64,000 nucleotides of DNA. Source: Heterodera schachtii (Eukaryota; Nematoda; Chromadorea; Rhabditida; Heteroderidae). The stretch spans positions 434,001-498,000 of the forward strand of contig SIJG01000022.1 of the NCBI GenBank assembly GCA_023374025.1. Reading direction: 5' to 3'. The translations under genes and the position numbers were made by a program. This document shows positions 12,908 to 22,030 of the stretch, piece after piece. The notes beneath the pieces are model-generated. The model saw only the letters and a list, made by a program, of their open reading frames with translations, made no database searches and had not been told where the DNA came from. Each line of letters starts with the position of its first letter. Within the stretch, counting starts at the first letter, position 1.

Positions 12908-13314
12908 AAAAATTAAAGGGGTTTCAATTTACTTTCTGCGAGCGTAACTGGCACGTGGGTAAAAAAAAACTACAGAATATATAAACAATTAATAAGAAAG
13001 GAGGATTTACCTCATTGAAATACAAGAAACTGTGTCTAGACAAGCTGTTGTTTCAACATCGAGGACCTCATCACAGGGCAATTAGCGGAGATTAATTTAA
13101 AATTAAATTAGGGCAATTAGCAGAGGTTAATTGAAATTAAATTGGTAATAAGCAGGGAACGGATTTTTAGGTTTTCACCTATTTTTTTTGCGGAAACATA
13201 TGCTGAGATAAGCGCAAAAAACATATTTTCTTCGATTCTCAAAAGGGTCGACTTTGCTATCGCTGCTTCAGGACAAATAAGAAAACTCATGAAAATCAGG
13301 AGCTTTGATTTCAT
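12663..13314 (-). CDS. Tentative small secreted Cys-containing protein
   Basis: This is a provisional model. A 13314 ATG opens MKSKLLIFMSFLICPEAAIA, a good signal peptide. Lower down, minus-strand stretches with possible splice sites encode VLDVETTACLDTVSC (about 13075-13005), FLPTCQLRSQK (about 12965-12930) and ADYDCNCIEDVTNWRREVH, ending at a stop at 12663-12665. The donor GTAAATCC near 13010 and acceptor CTGTAG near 12972 look real; the other junctions are unresolved. If it is one gene it would be a short secreted protein, possibly an effector or cuticle-type peptide. No family is recognised. Confidence 0.3.
12873..12907. repeat. (CAA)n microsatellite
   Basis: About eleven perfect CAA units flanked by A runs, within the tentative small gene. 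Confidence 0.95.
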
Positions 13315-13398
13315 CTATTAATGCGCGGATATTCGTGGCAAAACCAAATAAATAACAAAAAATTATTGTATTTAACCATTTTTGGTTTTTTAATTCAG

Positions 13399-13738
13399 CA
13401 ATTTTATAAAATATGAAAATTATAAAATTATTGCTAATTATAGTGATCAAAAATACAATTTATCAGACTGTGTCTATGAAAATAAAACAACTGAAAGAAT
13501 TGAAGAAATATTTGGCCAAAGATGGGACTTAAGAGCAGATCAAAATGAAGACGATCAAACTAATCAAAACAGAACAATTGGACAAAATGGCGGCCAAATA
13601 TTAGCAGGACGATTTGATCAAATTTTTGATGAAAATTGGAAAGTGAAAAAAGAAACTGAAACGGAATGTGACAACTGCTACAAATTCCAGAAAATATTGG
13701 ATAAAATTGTAATGGTTACGGTGGGATTAATACCTTGA
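13399..13738 (+). CDS. Open exon without start codon, hydrophilic Cys-containing product
   Basis: A frame without ATG runs open for 113 codons from a plausible acceptor (TTAATTCAG, ending 13398) to a TGA at 13736-13738. It encodes NFIKYENYKIIANYSDQKYN and, later, ERIEEIFGQRWDLRADQ and ETECDNCYKFQKILDK. There are two NxS/T sites and a CxxC pair. In AT-rich DNA an open frame of this length with Gln/Asn/Glu-rich, non-lysine-dominated content is suggestive of coding. I do not recognise it. A 5' exon was not found, so it may be a terminal exon or a relic. Confidence 0.35.
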
Positions 13739-14288
13739 CAAATTTCGGATGGAGGCGCTTCCTCCTGATAAGCTTCGACAGTTAGGGACTATTGCCGAAT
13801 TAAGGACACGCCAAAATTAATAATTATTTTTTTTTAATTGATAATTTTTTAGACTTCTTAAGCCTATTAAATTAAAATTTACTTTTTTACCATTATTATG
13901 TCTCATAGACATATAAGCTTAGAATTTTTACTCCATTTATGCCCAAGAAATTGTCATAAATTTATTTGCAAAAAAAAAAAAAAAAAAAATTACAATTCTG
14001 AATCACAGGAGCTTAGATCAACCAATTATATTGTAAACTAAAAATGAAATTAAATGAATAATTGAAGGGAAAAAAGCAAGCAGAAAAAATAATTGCAAAA
14101 CATTTGGGCAAATACCAAAACCATTTATAATTGGAAAAAAAGAATTAAAAATGATGTTTGTGGGAAATTAAAAAAGAGTTTATTTAATTATTATTTTTTG
14201 TTTTTATAATTATATTAATTTAGTGAATTGCATAATTAATGATTTTATCAATCACTGAGGCTATTTTCTTTTCAATTCGTCTCATTAC

Positions 14289-14856
14289 TAGGGATACTAT
14301 TTTTAGGTTTCTACCTATTTTTTCCTGAGCTCCCTATTTGTCTGAAATACACGAAAAACCTTTTTTTTTTTTTTGGTGGTTGTTAAGCTACTTTTCGAGT
14401 TATTAGCACATATTTTTTAAGTTTTTACCTAAAAAATTTTAAAAACCTATTTTAACACATTTTGGCGTTTTGCCGAAATTTATTAACAAAAAGCATTAAA
14501 AACGAAAAATACACCCCCTAAGACTGGGTCTAAAAGTTTTTTTCAAAAAAAAATACATCCCTAAGAATCGACCCGAAAATTTTCAAAAATATACTCCTAA
14601 TAAATGGAAAATTTTATTAAAAATTCATCTCCAAAATTTATTTGTTCTTTTTCTTGAGAAGTTTTTGATTTTTAAAATTATTAATTTTAATTTTGATTTG
14701 GCATAATTTTGTTGCTTTTGGGTAAAATTTTACGATTTTAGACCCCTAAATTTAAAACACTTTTAGGCACCTATTTTCCCATTTTTAGCTTTGGGTTTTT
14801 TATGAACCTAAAAACAACTATTTTGGCATTTTTAGCACCTAAAAATCGTATCCCTA
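14289..14856. repeat. MITE-like element
   Basis: TAGGGATACTATTTTTAGGT at the left is mirrored by CACCTAAAAATCGTATCCCTA at the right. The interior has three tandem-like copies of the AAATACACCCCTAAGAATCGACC module. Confidence 0.72.
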
Positions 14857-15590
14857 CGCATTACAACTAAAAATGCCAAAAAAAAAAATCCATTGGCTAA
14901 AACCGATAAAAGAAAAGAAAATTGACCATATTCGCTGCCCGACTACACATTGACCAACTGGATCTTTTAATGTTCAGAACATACAAATTGAATTGCGCCC
15001 TTTTATAAATGGCATCCCTAATTGTTCATTTATTAAAAGAAGACACAAAAAAATGTATTTGCTAATGGCCAAATGAAAAAAATCCATCGTAAGCGGTATT
15101 ACGTCATTAGGCTCCTCTTTTTATAACCCAAACCCACCAAAACTTTTTCATAAACAAATAATTTGTGTGAAATTTTTTTAAATTTTTTTTTCCACGTAAT
15201 ATTTTAAGAATTTTGAAAAAGACTTTTAGGAGTGAATTTTGTATGAAAAAAATAGGTCATTTAATTGCAACGCATTTTTCGTTAAGGAATTTTGGATAAA
15301 AATAAAGTTTTCTCCGAAATGATCATATTTTAAGACATAGAAATAAAGTCTTATAAAATATAGGTAACTTAAGATACTTCAAAAACTAGTTTAACTACAG
15401 CACACAAATCATAAAAATAGAGACTCTCGTCCTCACAAATCCGTTAATATTGGATTTGCACTTTATTCTCCCACCAGCCTAACCTTTTTATCCCATTTCG
15501 AGTTTTTATTTAAAATTTTTATTTTTAAGTAATAAAATGTTGTCTCCTTTGCCCTTCAATTTTCATTCTGATCGGGAGAATCGGGCCAAT

Positions 15591-15591
<1 letters not shown>

Positions 15592-15626
<35 letters not shown>
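15592..15626. repeat. Poly-C run
   Basis: About 34 consecutive C, 55 bp outside the Polinton's left end. Its length in the assembly is unreliable. Confidence 0.9.
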
Positions 15627-15629
<3 letters not shown>

Positions 15630-15680
15630 CCCTCCAAATCTCTCCCGGGAAGAATTGGGGCCCTTCCTTTCCCTCACCCA

Positions 15681-16133
15681 CCAAAAATAATTTGCGTATG
15701 GGTACGTGGATTTTATATGCTAGTAAAGGAAAACTGGTGCGCAGGTTCGAATCTGCACCACGGCAATGAATATCTTTAAAAATTATTTTCGAAGCAATTG
15801 GACATTCTTCGTATAATTCGAAGTCTCTTGATGAGGAGAAACTTTTTCAAAGCAAAGTTAAGCATCTTTGAAGCAACAGAATAAACTTATGATTCTTTGA
15901 AAATTGTCATTTGCTTAAAAAGGGTTTCTACTCATCAAAAGCTTTTGAATGATACAAAGATTGTATAATTTCATTGGGAAAACTTCCAGATAATTTGCAA
16001 AATAGCAAATTTATTTTCTGGGTGAAAAAAGTAAATAAAAATATTGGTGTCGTGGTGCAGATTCGAACCTGCGCACCAGTTTTCCCTTTACTAGCATATA
16101 AAATCCACGTACCCATACGCAAATTATTTTTGG
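15681..16133. repeat. Nested terminal palindrome of left TIR
   Basis: Arms 15681-15762 and 16051-16133 are inverted copies of about 82 bp separated by a loop of about 290 bp. Each arm carries GGTTCGAATCTGCACCACG or its inverse. GGTTCGAATC fits the tRNA T-loop/B-box consensus and is enclosed by a GGTG...CACC stem. The same structure is present at the right end. Confidence 0.8.
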
Positions 16134-16195
16134 GTCCAGATGCTCACTTTCCGCACGCTGTATAGAAAAATAAATCAATTGCGTTGCTTTTAAAA

Positions 16196-16305
16196 TCTAA
16201 CTTTTGTGTCGTATTTTCTTAGTGTCGCATTTTCTTAAGATGAAAAACTTTCTCTCGGTGTTGGATTTTCCGCCGGTGTCGCATTTACCGGTGTAGCATT
16301 TTCCA
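16196..16305. repeat. GTGTCGYATTTTC iterons in left TIR
   Basis: Four to five degenerate copies of GTGTCGCATTTTC (GTGTCGTATTTTC, GTGTCGCATTTAC, GTGTAGCATTTTC, GTGTTGGATTTTC). They are mirrored at about 29285-29395, with two more copies at 29980-30012 outside the right palindrome. They could be binding sites for a replication or transposition protein. Confidence 0.6.
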
Positions 16306-17530
16306 GCTCCCATTTTAATGTACATTGTCAGAATCTTTAAAAATATAATCTTAATTATAATTTGGTTTTCTTTGCTTTTTTGCAGTGGTAAGTCTACGGT
16401 AAGGGCCGAAATATTTTAAATAATTAAAATCACAAAATGACACCGCACTGATGAGGCCCCCGGTCAGTAATATTAGGATAAAAATCTTGGCCCCCCCTGG
16501 GCAGAGAGATGCGCATTCACCATAGGAGAGAGGAGAGAATTAGAGAAAAAGAGTAATTTTTAAATCTCGAAAAAACGATTAAAATGTAAAGAGAGCCCGC
16601 CACTATTTTTTGTGTAAAAACCCAAGCCCATTTGCTATTCTCGGGTACGCTTAGCACCACTGCTCGAGTGTTCAGCCCTTTTTTTGTAGTTCCCTCAATT
16701 AATCGATCAACGGAAATTATCGATCGTGAATTTTAATGCACCATATAAATTATGAATTAAAAAAATAAATAATTTATGAAACTGATTTGGTTAAAATAAC
16801 CCCTTCCTTCCTGTTCTCTTTTGTCCTACGGTAATGTTTTAGTGCAGTGAGAGATAGTTTTTCAATGAAAATGAGTGAAAAAATAATGACTTATTGTACT
16901 TCTTGAGGATTGTAATTGTTGTTTATTTGCTATAAAAATTATTAAGGTATACAAAATAAAAAATTCCGAAAAAGTTTCAAGTCAATTTTTAAAAGAATTT
17001 ATGTTAATTAAAGATTTCTAAAATCTCTCCCTTTTAGTACGTTATATACCAAATTATTATTGGAAAATACCAATTGAATGTACTTAAAATTGAATTTAAA
17101 TAAAATCCGCGCGGATAGGGGGGAGGTGGTTTGCTGCCATCGCCTTTTCGGAGACGGTCCCTTTAATCGATGGCAAAGGAAATTGATTGGAAAATTAAAA
17201 GATGAGAAATAAATGACAAAAAATAATTGAAATTAAGGACAAATCTAATAGTATCGAAAAATAAGGACACAATATATATAAATTTGAGAGAAAAATAAAT
17301 TGAAAAAAATTTTAAATACAAAACATTGTTAAATATTTTTTATGAGAATGTGAATGAACATTTGGAAAACTGTTAATTTTTTCGGAAAACAGTATTTCTA
17401 TCCCAGGATATAAAAAAAAATTTTCAACAACATAAATTATGCCTCCGTTTTATTTGTCTTCTTGACTTTTTGACCCCATCCCAAAAAAATGAAAAAAAAA
17501 TCGCCGAAAGGGAAATGCTGCCCACCATAA

Positions 17531-18034
17531 CTAGGGACTGTAAAATACTTCCATATTTGGATTTCTAATAAATTTTGTGTAGTATATTTCTGTTTTTGTT
17601 GGCTGGTTTAAATGATTTATTGCATATGCTTGAATTTTTTTAAATAATTCATCCACATGGTTTCGAAGACTTCTTATTTGTTTTCTAATTTTGAAACATT
17701 TTATAAAACTTTTTTTTGATTTAATTTCATTTTCTTGACATTTTTTAAGACTACATTTTTCAACCTCGCTTAAAGAATTGGAAATATTTTTATATTCGTT
17801 GGAAATTTGTAGATATAACATCCGAATTTTTATAACAGAATCTAAAAAATTCTCATACAACACATGTATTCCTGGTGCACCAAAGGCAATAATTGTAAAA
17901 ATTTTCGCATATTTAGAAATATTATTACAGTAAATAACTACACTATCTGCCTCTTTGATCATTTTTCTTTCCCTTTTCCACCAGTTTACAATTCGATTTT
18001 TTATAAAATTCATTTCTTGGTCAATTGTCGTCAT
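17531..18034 (-). CDS. Polinton accessory protein, APG-motif family (copy 3)
   Basis: 167 residues from an ATG at 18034. The product is Lys/Ile/Asn-rich and helical. It starts MTTIDQEMNFIKNRIVNWWK, and a hydrophobic patch (IFTIIAFGAPG, about residues 45-55) precedes the family motif. The segment FGAPGIHVLYENFL...EVEKC aligns with the two upstream genes around the APG motif. It follows the 18044-18343 frame by only 9 bp, so the two may share a transcript. It is the most diverged member. Function unknown; it may be structural or host-interaction cargo. Confidence 0.65.
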   Translation of the reverse strand: MTTIDQEMNFIKNRIVNWWKRERKMIKEADSVVIYCNNISKYAKIFTIIAFGAPGIHVLYENFLDSVIKIRMLYLQISNEYKNISNSLSEVEKCSLKKCQENEIKSKKSFIKCFKIRKQIRSLRNHVDELFKKIQAYAINHLNQPTKTEIYYTKFIRNPNMEVFYSP

Positions 18035-18043
18035 TTTTTACAT

Positions 18044-18343
18044 TTATTCAAAAATTACAGTATCATCCAATGGAAAAAAGTTTGAAAATATAGGCTGTTC
18101 TAGCAGAACGTCATTTGTATTTTCCTGTGGTAACCGTAATGGCAAGACTACTAGAAAATTAGAATATTGTAGTTTTAGAATTGATTTGAAGTTTGCCAAT
18201 TCTTTTATATATGCATTTTCTAATGTTTTTTCTAGAGATTGTTTACAAACATCTTCAGATGTACCGGAAAAAATAAACTTTGTAATATGCTTTTTGATTC
18301 CAAATTTATTAATCATATGACAATTGTAAGAAATTGCTTCCAT
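18044..18343 (-). CDS. Polinton hypothetical protein, 99 aa
   Basis: Starts MEAISYNCHMINKFGIKKHI at an ATG 1 bp after the preceding gene's stop, and ends FPLDDTVIFE. An in-frame upstream extension would need a TTG start, so I chose the ATG. It lacks the APG motif and shows no recognisable domain. The tight packing (stop-to-start gaps of 1 and 9 bp to its neighbours) argues for a polycistronic or re-initiating arrangement, unusual for a nematode gene but common in viral elements. Confidence 0.5.
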   Translation of the reverse strand: MEAISYNCHMINKFGIKKHITKFIFSGTSEDVCKQSLEKTLENAYIKELANFKSILKLQYSNFLVVLPLRLPQENTNDVLLEQPIFSNFFPLDDTVIFE

Positions 18344-18344
18344 T

Positions 18345-18803
18345 TTACTCGTGAAGCTCAATAAAACGCCAGACAACAGACTGCACTTTGTTTTTCAAAT
18401 CCAAAATTTTGGTGTGGATACTACGGGATTCTAAGTGCAACTTTTTTGCTTCACTCAATTTCTTAAATACCTTATCCTCTAGTTTTGTGGCTTGATCGAG
18501 GTCTTTACACAGATTGACCTCACGCCATATTGTCTCAACCCTTTCAGATTCAGCATTAATTTTATCAAGAATGGTGTAAATTTCCCAGATACAATCTGAC
18601 ATTTTTACGAACCATTCTCGAACCCCCGGGGCACATGGGGCTTTTTCTCGGGATTTAATTGCCCGATTAAGCGCTCCATGGGCGGATTTCGCATACTCAT
18701 CCGCTTCATCTGCCAAAACCGAAACTTCCTTCCACGCCCTTTCAGCCTCTTTTTTGACAGCTTCTATCAGAATTGCTGTCCCTTTTTCTGTTCTTTGAAT
18801 CAT
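18345..18803 (-). CDS. Polinton accessory protein, APG-motif family (copy 2)
   Basis: 152 residues, highly charged and predicted almost entirely helical (long Glu/Lys/Ala heptads such as AVKKEAERAWKEVSVLADEA). It carries CAPGVREWF at about residues 58-66, followed by a coiled-coil-like DKINAESERVETIWREV. It aligns along most of its length with the 18847-19437 product, for instance SAHGALNRA with ASHRAITEA. No signal peptide is seen. A TATAAAAG lies 34-41 bp upstream of the ATG. I know of no named family; the role is inference from context. Confidence 0.7.
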   Translation of the reverse strand: MIQRTEKGTAILIEAVKKEAERAWKEVSVLADEADEYAKSAHGALNRAIKSREKAPCAPGVREWFVKMSDCIWEIYTILDKINAESERVETIWREVNLCKDLDQATKLEDKVFKKLSEAKKLHLESRSIHTKILDLKNKVQSVVWRFIELHE

Positions 18804-18836
18804 TTTTAAAAATTTATTATTTAATTTTTTGGTTCT

Positions 18837-18844
18837 CTTTTATA
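18837..18844 (-). promoter_or_regulatory. TATA-box-like element of accessory gene 2
   Basis: TATAAAAG on the minus strand, 34-41 bp before the ATG at 18803, within the 43-bp gap behind the previous gene's stop. Position and sequence match the copy before accessory gene 1. Confidence 0.5.
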
Positions 18845-18846
18845 CA

Positions 18847-19437
18847 TTAATCAGATATAAATTGGTCTTTAAATGTTGGCCTCGGGGAGGGTACGGGGCG
18901 GGATAAATATTCCTTCATTGTTTCCTTAACTTTATCGGCTAATTCTCCAATCCCGAGGTCAGACTGAGTATAGGCGTTACGGTACGCAGTACCGACATCC
19001 AACCTATACTGCTTAACAATTTCAAAGGTCCCTTTGGCTTCATCTGCCAACTCTCGGCACATTAACACATCTTTTCTATCCAAACACTTATCCATTTCTT
19101 TTTTGATAAATCCCATTTTCTGTTTTTCTTCGTTAATTTTTTCAGAAATTCCTTGTACTTTTCTCACCCCTTCTAATAACCTACCGAACCATGTTTTCAT
19201 GCCCGGTGCCTCGGGATGACGAACTTTAATTTTTTCTGCCTCCGTAATAGCTCTATGAGAAGCAACCGAAAAATCTCGGGCTTCACTATTTAATCGGAAT
19301 GTATCCCGAAATGCTTTTTCAATCGTTTTTCTTGCAGCATTCAATTGCTGTTTTTCTTCATTAGATAGGCAACAACAATTGCCATTTGTTTGGCCGATTG
19401 CCAAACCAAAAAGTACGAAGAAAAGTATTTTATTCAT
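18847..19437 (-). CDS. Polinton accessory secreted coiled-coil protein, APG family (copy 1)
   Basis: 196 residues. The N-terminus MNKILFFVLFGLAIGQTNG is a clear signal peptide, followed by NCCCLS and a long helical body. The motif EAPGMKTWFGRLLEG (about residues 77-91) is followed by a charged coiled coil (SEKINEEKQKMGFIKKEMDK) and a Pro-rich tail (RPVPSPRPTF). Being secreted or membrane-displayed, it could be a virion-surface or host-cell-interaction protein if the element ever formed particles; that is inference. It has an upstream TATAAAAG and starts just beyond the end of the integrase frame. Confidence 0.72.
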   Translation of the reverse strand: MNKILFFVLFGLAIGQTNGNCCCLSNEEKQQLNAARKTIEKAFRDTFRLNSEARDFSVASHRAITEAEKIKVRHPEAPGMKTWFGRLLEGVRKVQGISEKINEEKQKMGFIKKEMDKCLDRKDVLMCRELADEAKGTFEIVKQYRLDVGTAYRNAYTQSDLGIGELADKVKETMKEYLSRPVPSPRPTFKDQFISD

Positions 19438-19462
19438 TTTTATTTTATTTTTTGTCGGAATT

Positions 19463-19470
19463 CTTTTATA
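19463..19470 (-). promoter_or_regulatory. TATA-box-like element of accessory gene 1
   Basis: TATAAAAG on the minus strand, 26-33 bp before the ATG at 19437. It overlaps the predicted end of the integrase coding region. Confidence 0.5.
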
Positions 19471-20424
19471 TTTTATTTATTTGATTTTTCGAAACTTTTA
19501 CCATTTCGGCATCATAAAATATTCCCTTAATATTATCTCCATTTAAATCTTCAATTCGGTATGCGATTGGGTCTGATTTAATTATTTTGCATATTTTAAA
19601 TACCTCTTCCGTAAAATTCGGAAGATATCCCTTTGCGATTTTCCTTTTTCTTTTGTAATCCGGATTAAATCGCCGGTTTTAAATTTATTATTTTTTTGAA
19701 TTTCTATATTTCCAAATAATTTTTCCCAAATAATTCCGGCATTTTCAAAATTAATTGAAGACGGCTGGATCCCCAGTGTCCTATTCACACTGTTGTTAAT
19801 ATTTGTTATTATTTTGTCTATTACATCGACCCATCGGTGTGTGTCCATCTTTGTAAAGTATCTGTACAACCGCTCTTTTATTGTCCGATTTGCCCTTTCA
19901 ACGACTCCGGCGTGGAGGTCGGGACTATACATGACATTTTTGATGATGAATTTTTCCTCAAAATATTTTTTCATTTTTCCCGCCTGAAACTCCAGTCCAC
20001 TGTCACTATATATTTTAATCGGTATGACCTTCGACTTTTCGAAAACCCGATCAAAAGCCGCGATCATGTCCTCACTCTTTTTTGACTTGGCCGGTGCACT
20101 GAAAATCATTCTACTCAGCACATCTATGCAGACTAGCAGATACTTGTACCCGTCATTATGCTTTTTCAACTGATCAAATATGCATAAATCGCACTGCCAA
20201 TCGGTGTGAAAGCCGCTCGGTATTGTTTTTAGTCTCGGGAATCTTTTTCTAATGGGCTTGTGAATCGTGTATGTTTTCTGTTTTTCGAGAAAATTATTTA
20301 CGTCATCGGTATTGATTTCCGGGTCAATCTTTTTCGCCTCATTTAAAATTTTTTGAATTCCAGCAAAACTTGCCGGAGATTTTAAATTATAATAAATTTT
20401 TAATAAAATTTTATCTTTATTCAT
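19466..20424 (-). pseudogene. Polinton integrase, frameshifted near C-terminus
   Basis: The open part (20424-19582, 280 residues) has the retroviral/Polinton integrase core. WQCDLCIFDQL carries the first Asp, VCIDVLSR follows, IYSDSGLEF carries the second Asp, and VERANRTIKERL carries the catalytic Glu. The enzyme would insert the element into host DNA. After FKTGDLIRITKEKGK the frame changes by one base near 19638-19642. The expected C-terminal domain continues in another frame (GYLPNFTEEVFKI ... DPIAYRIEDLNGD ... YDAEMVKV) to a stop at 19466-19468. The current frame instead ends at 19582. The catalytic core looks intact while the C-terminal DNA-binding (SH3/chromo-like) segment is lost, unless this is an assembly error. 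A TATAAAA lies upstream at 20451-20457. Confidence 0.85.
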
Positions 20425-20450
20425 TTTATTTTACATTTTCGATCATTTTT

Positions 20451-20457
20451 TTTTATA
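20451..20457 (-). promoter_or_regulatory. TATA-box-like element of the integrase gene
   Basis: TATAAAA on the minus strand, 27-33 bp before the integrase ATG at 20424, matching the spacing in two accessory genes. Confidence 0.4.
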
Positions 20458-20559
20458 TTTTAATTTTTTTCAAAAAAAATATTAAAAATCGCATTTTTCC
20501 GAATATTTGTGCATTTTAATTATTTTTGTGCATATTTTGCTTTGTTTTTTGGTACCTGT

Positions 20560-21440
20560 CTTGTGGGCATGCATATTACAGTTACATACCAACACCGCAT
20601 TTGTACCTAACCTGCAAACAAAAATACTTTCACTTGCACCTGCACCTGCCACACACACACACACACCTGCCTGCACCAAAAACACACCTTATTTTCTATC
20701 TGCCCTGCACCGAAAACACTCACATATAACACATTTTTGCACCTAACATGCAACTGCATCTACACATTCAGGCACACACATCGCAATTGCACTTTGCACT
20801 ACACCACATATGCACACGCACGCATGCACATGCTCTTACACATGGTCATGCATGATCAAACCGCATGCGCACGCACGTACGTACGCACACGCCTACCCAC
20901 ACACAAACACACACACATGGACACATACGTACATACACGCATGCGCACATACGCACATGCACCTTTTGTAGGCACGTACATCGGACTTACACTTTGCACC
21001 AAATTTACACCACACCACATTCACACGCGTGAACGAACGCATGCATCTTCATGCACGTACTAGAACGCATGCATATGCAAACAAATACACTTGCACCTGC
21101 ATTTGACCAGACACACATGCCTGCACCAAAAAACACACGCACACATATGCATTTTCACCTTAGGTATCTGCACCTGCACATGCAGACACTCACGCACTGT
21201 ACAAATGCACTCACATGCACCGCATTTGCACGTACACGGAACGCATGCACATGCTCTTACACATGGTCATGCATGATCAAACCATATGTGCACACACTAC
21301 GCACGCACCGCATTTGCACTCTACCTGTATATACACATGCACATTACAGTATTCAGACATGCACACAATGTATATGCTATTGCATAAATACATGCGCACA
21401 AACACGAACGCACACACGTACATTCATGCACACGGACATT
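20560..21440. repeat. CAC/TGCA-rich degenerate repeat, internally duplicated
   Basis: Almost pure mixture of CACA, TGCAC, CGCATGCAC and ACGTAC words. A 42-bp segment beginning CGCATGCACATGCTCTTACA occurs exactly at about 20820 and again at about 21242. Similar 'TTGCACCTGC...CTGCACCAAAAA' segments lie at 20630-20690 and 21086-21140. The tract is therefore an old tandem duplication of about 420-460 bp. Long open frames here are His/Thr/Cys-rich artefacts of the repeat. Confidence 0.8.
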
Positions 21441-21449
21441 TCCTAATCT

Positions 21450-21725
21450 AATCAATCACTCTCACTGATCACTAGCTCTCACTTCGATCACTCGCTCTCA
21501 CTTCGATCATTCTCTCACACTCGATGATCACTCTCACATCACGCATGTACTATCTGATCAATTTCTGATCACACACCACTCACTCATGTACTCACCCGGA
21601 TCATGTTCTGATCACCCAATTATATTCCGATTTTTCACACTCTTTCTCTGAGCACCTATCCACTGATCACTTTCTGATCACTCTGTTATTTTCTGATCAC
21701 TCACCCTCTCTATTACAATCAATCA
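21450..21725. repeat. GATCA-CTCTCACT cluster, left
   Basis: At least eleven GATCA words, mostly in the palindrome TGATCA, spaced by CT/CA-rich filler (for example TCTGATCACTC). It flanks the ORF1-like gene; a matching cluster lies on the other side at 22790-23130. Confidence 0.75.
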
Positions 21726-22030
21726 CATTTATTTATTTATTCAAAAATAAAAATAACCAAAAGAAGGGCATTGCTGCCGCTTACACTTGAGGTGGAAATA
21801 CGAGTGGTCAAATGGGTAGAAGTGAAAGAAGACAATTTAATTTGGTAATGACGAAATGAGGTCAATGGGTAGTTGTGACATGATTGTTGACATTTTAATT
21901 TGAAGAAGCGGAAGAGTCAGACCTCCAGCAAAGGGAAATTGGTTTTTATAGAATTTGAGAAAATTTTTGGGTAAACTTTTAAGAAATTGTGTAGAGATAG
22001 TATTTTTGGATTTGATGGAGGTCTGTAGAA

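Larger units (their letters stand above)
15681..17290. repeat. Polinton left terminal inverted repeat
   Basis: Positions 15681-16860 match the inverse of 28745-29908 with very few differences. An encoded 64-residue stretch at 15928-16122 is identical in the other copy. A second matching segment (about 17140-17290 against 28035-28200) extends the similarity inward with more divergence. The near-identity implies recent insertion or gene conversion between ends. Confidence 0.88.

Noticed and set aside
15737..15762. A functional tRNA gene in the Polinton TIR
   Set aside because: Only a T-arm/B-box-like hairpin is present. No anticodon arm or matching acceptor stem could be built around it.
15928..16165. 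64-residue frames on both strands, repeated at 29424-29661
   Set aside because: They lie across one arm and loop of the TIR palindrome, so their identity reflects TIR identity rather than coding constraint.
20507..21451. Several long plus-strand frames (His/Thr/Cys-rich)
   Set aside because: They follow from CACA/TGCAC repeats that stay open in more than one frame. No domain and no codon bias other than the repeat.
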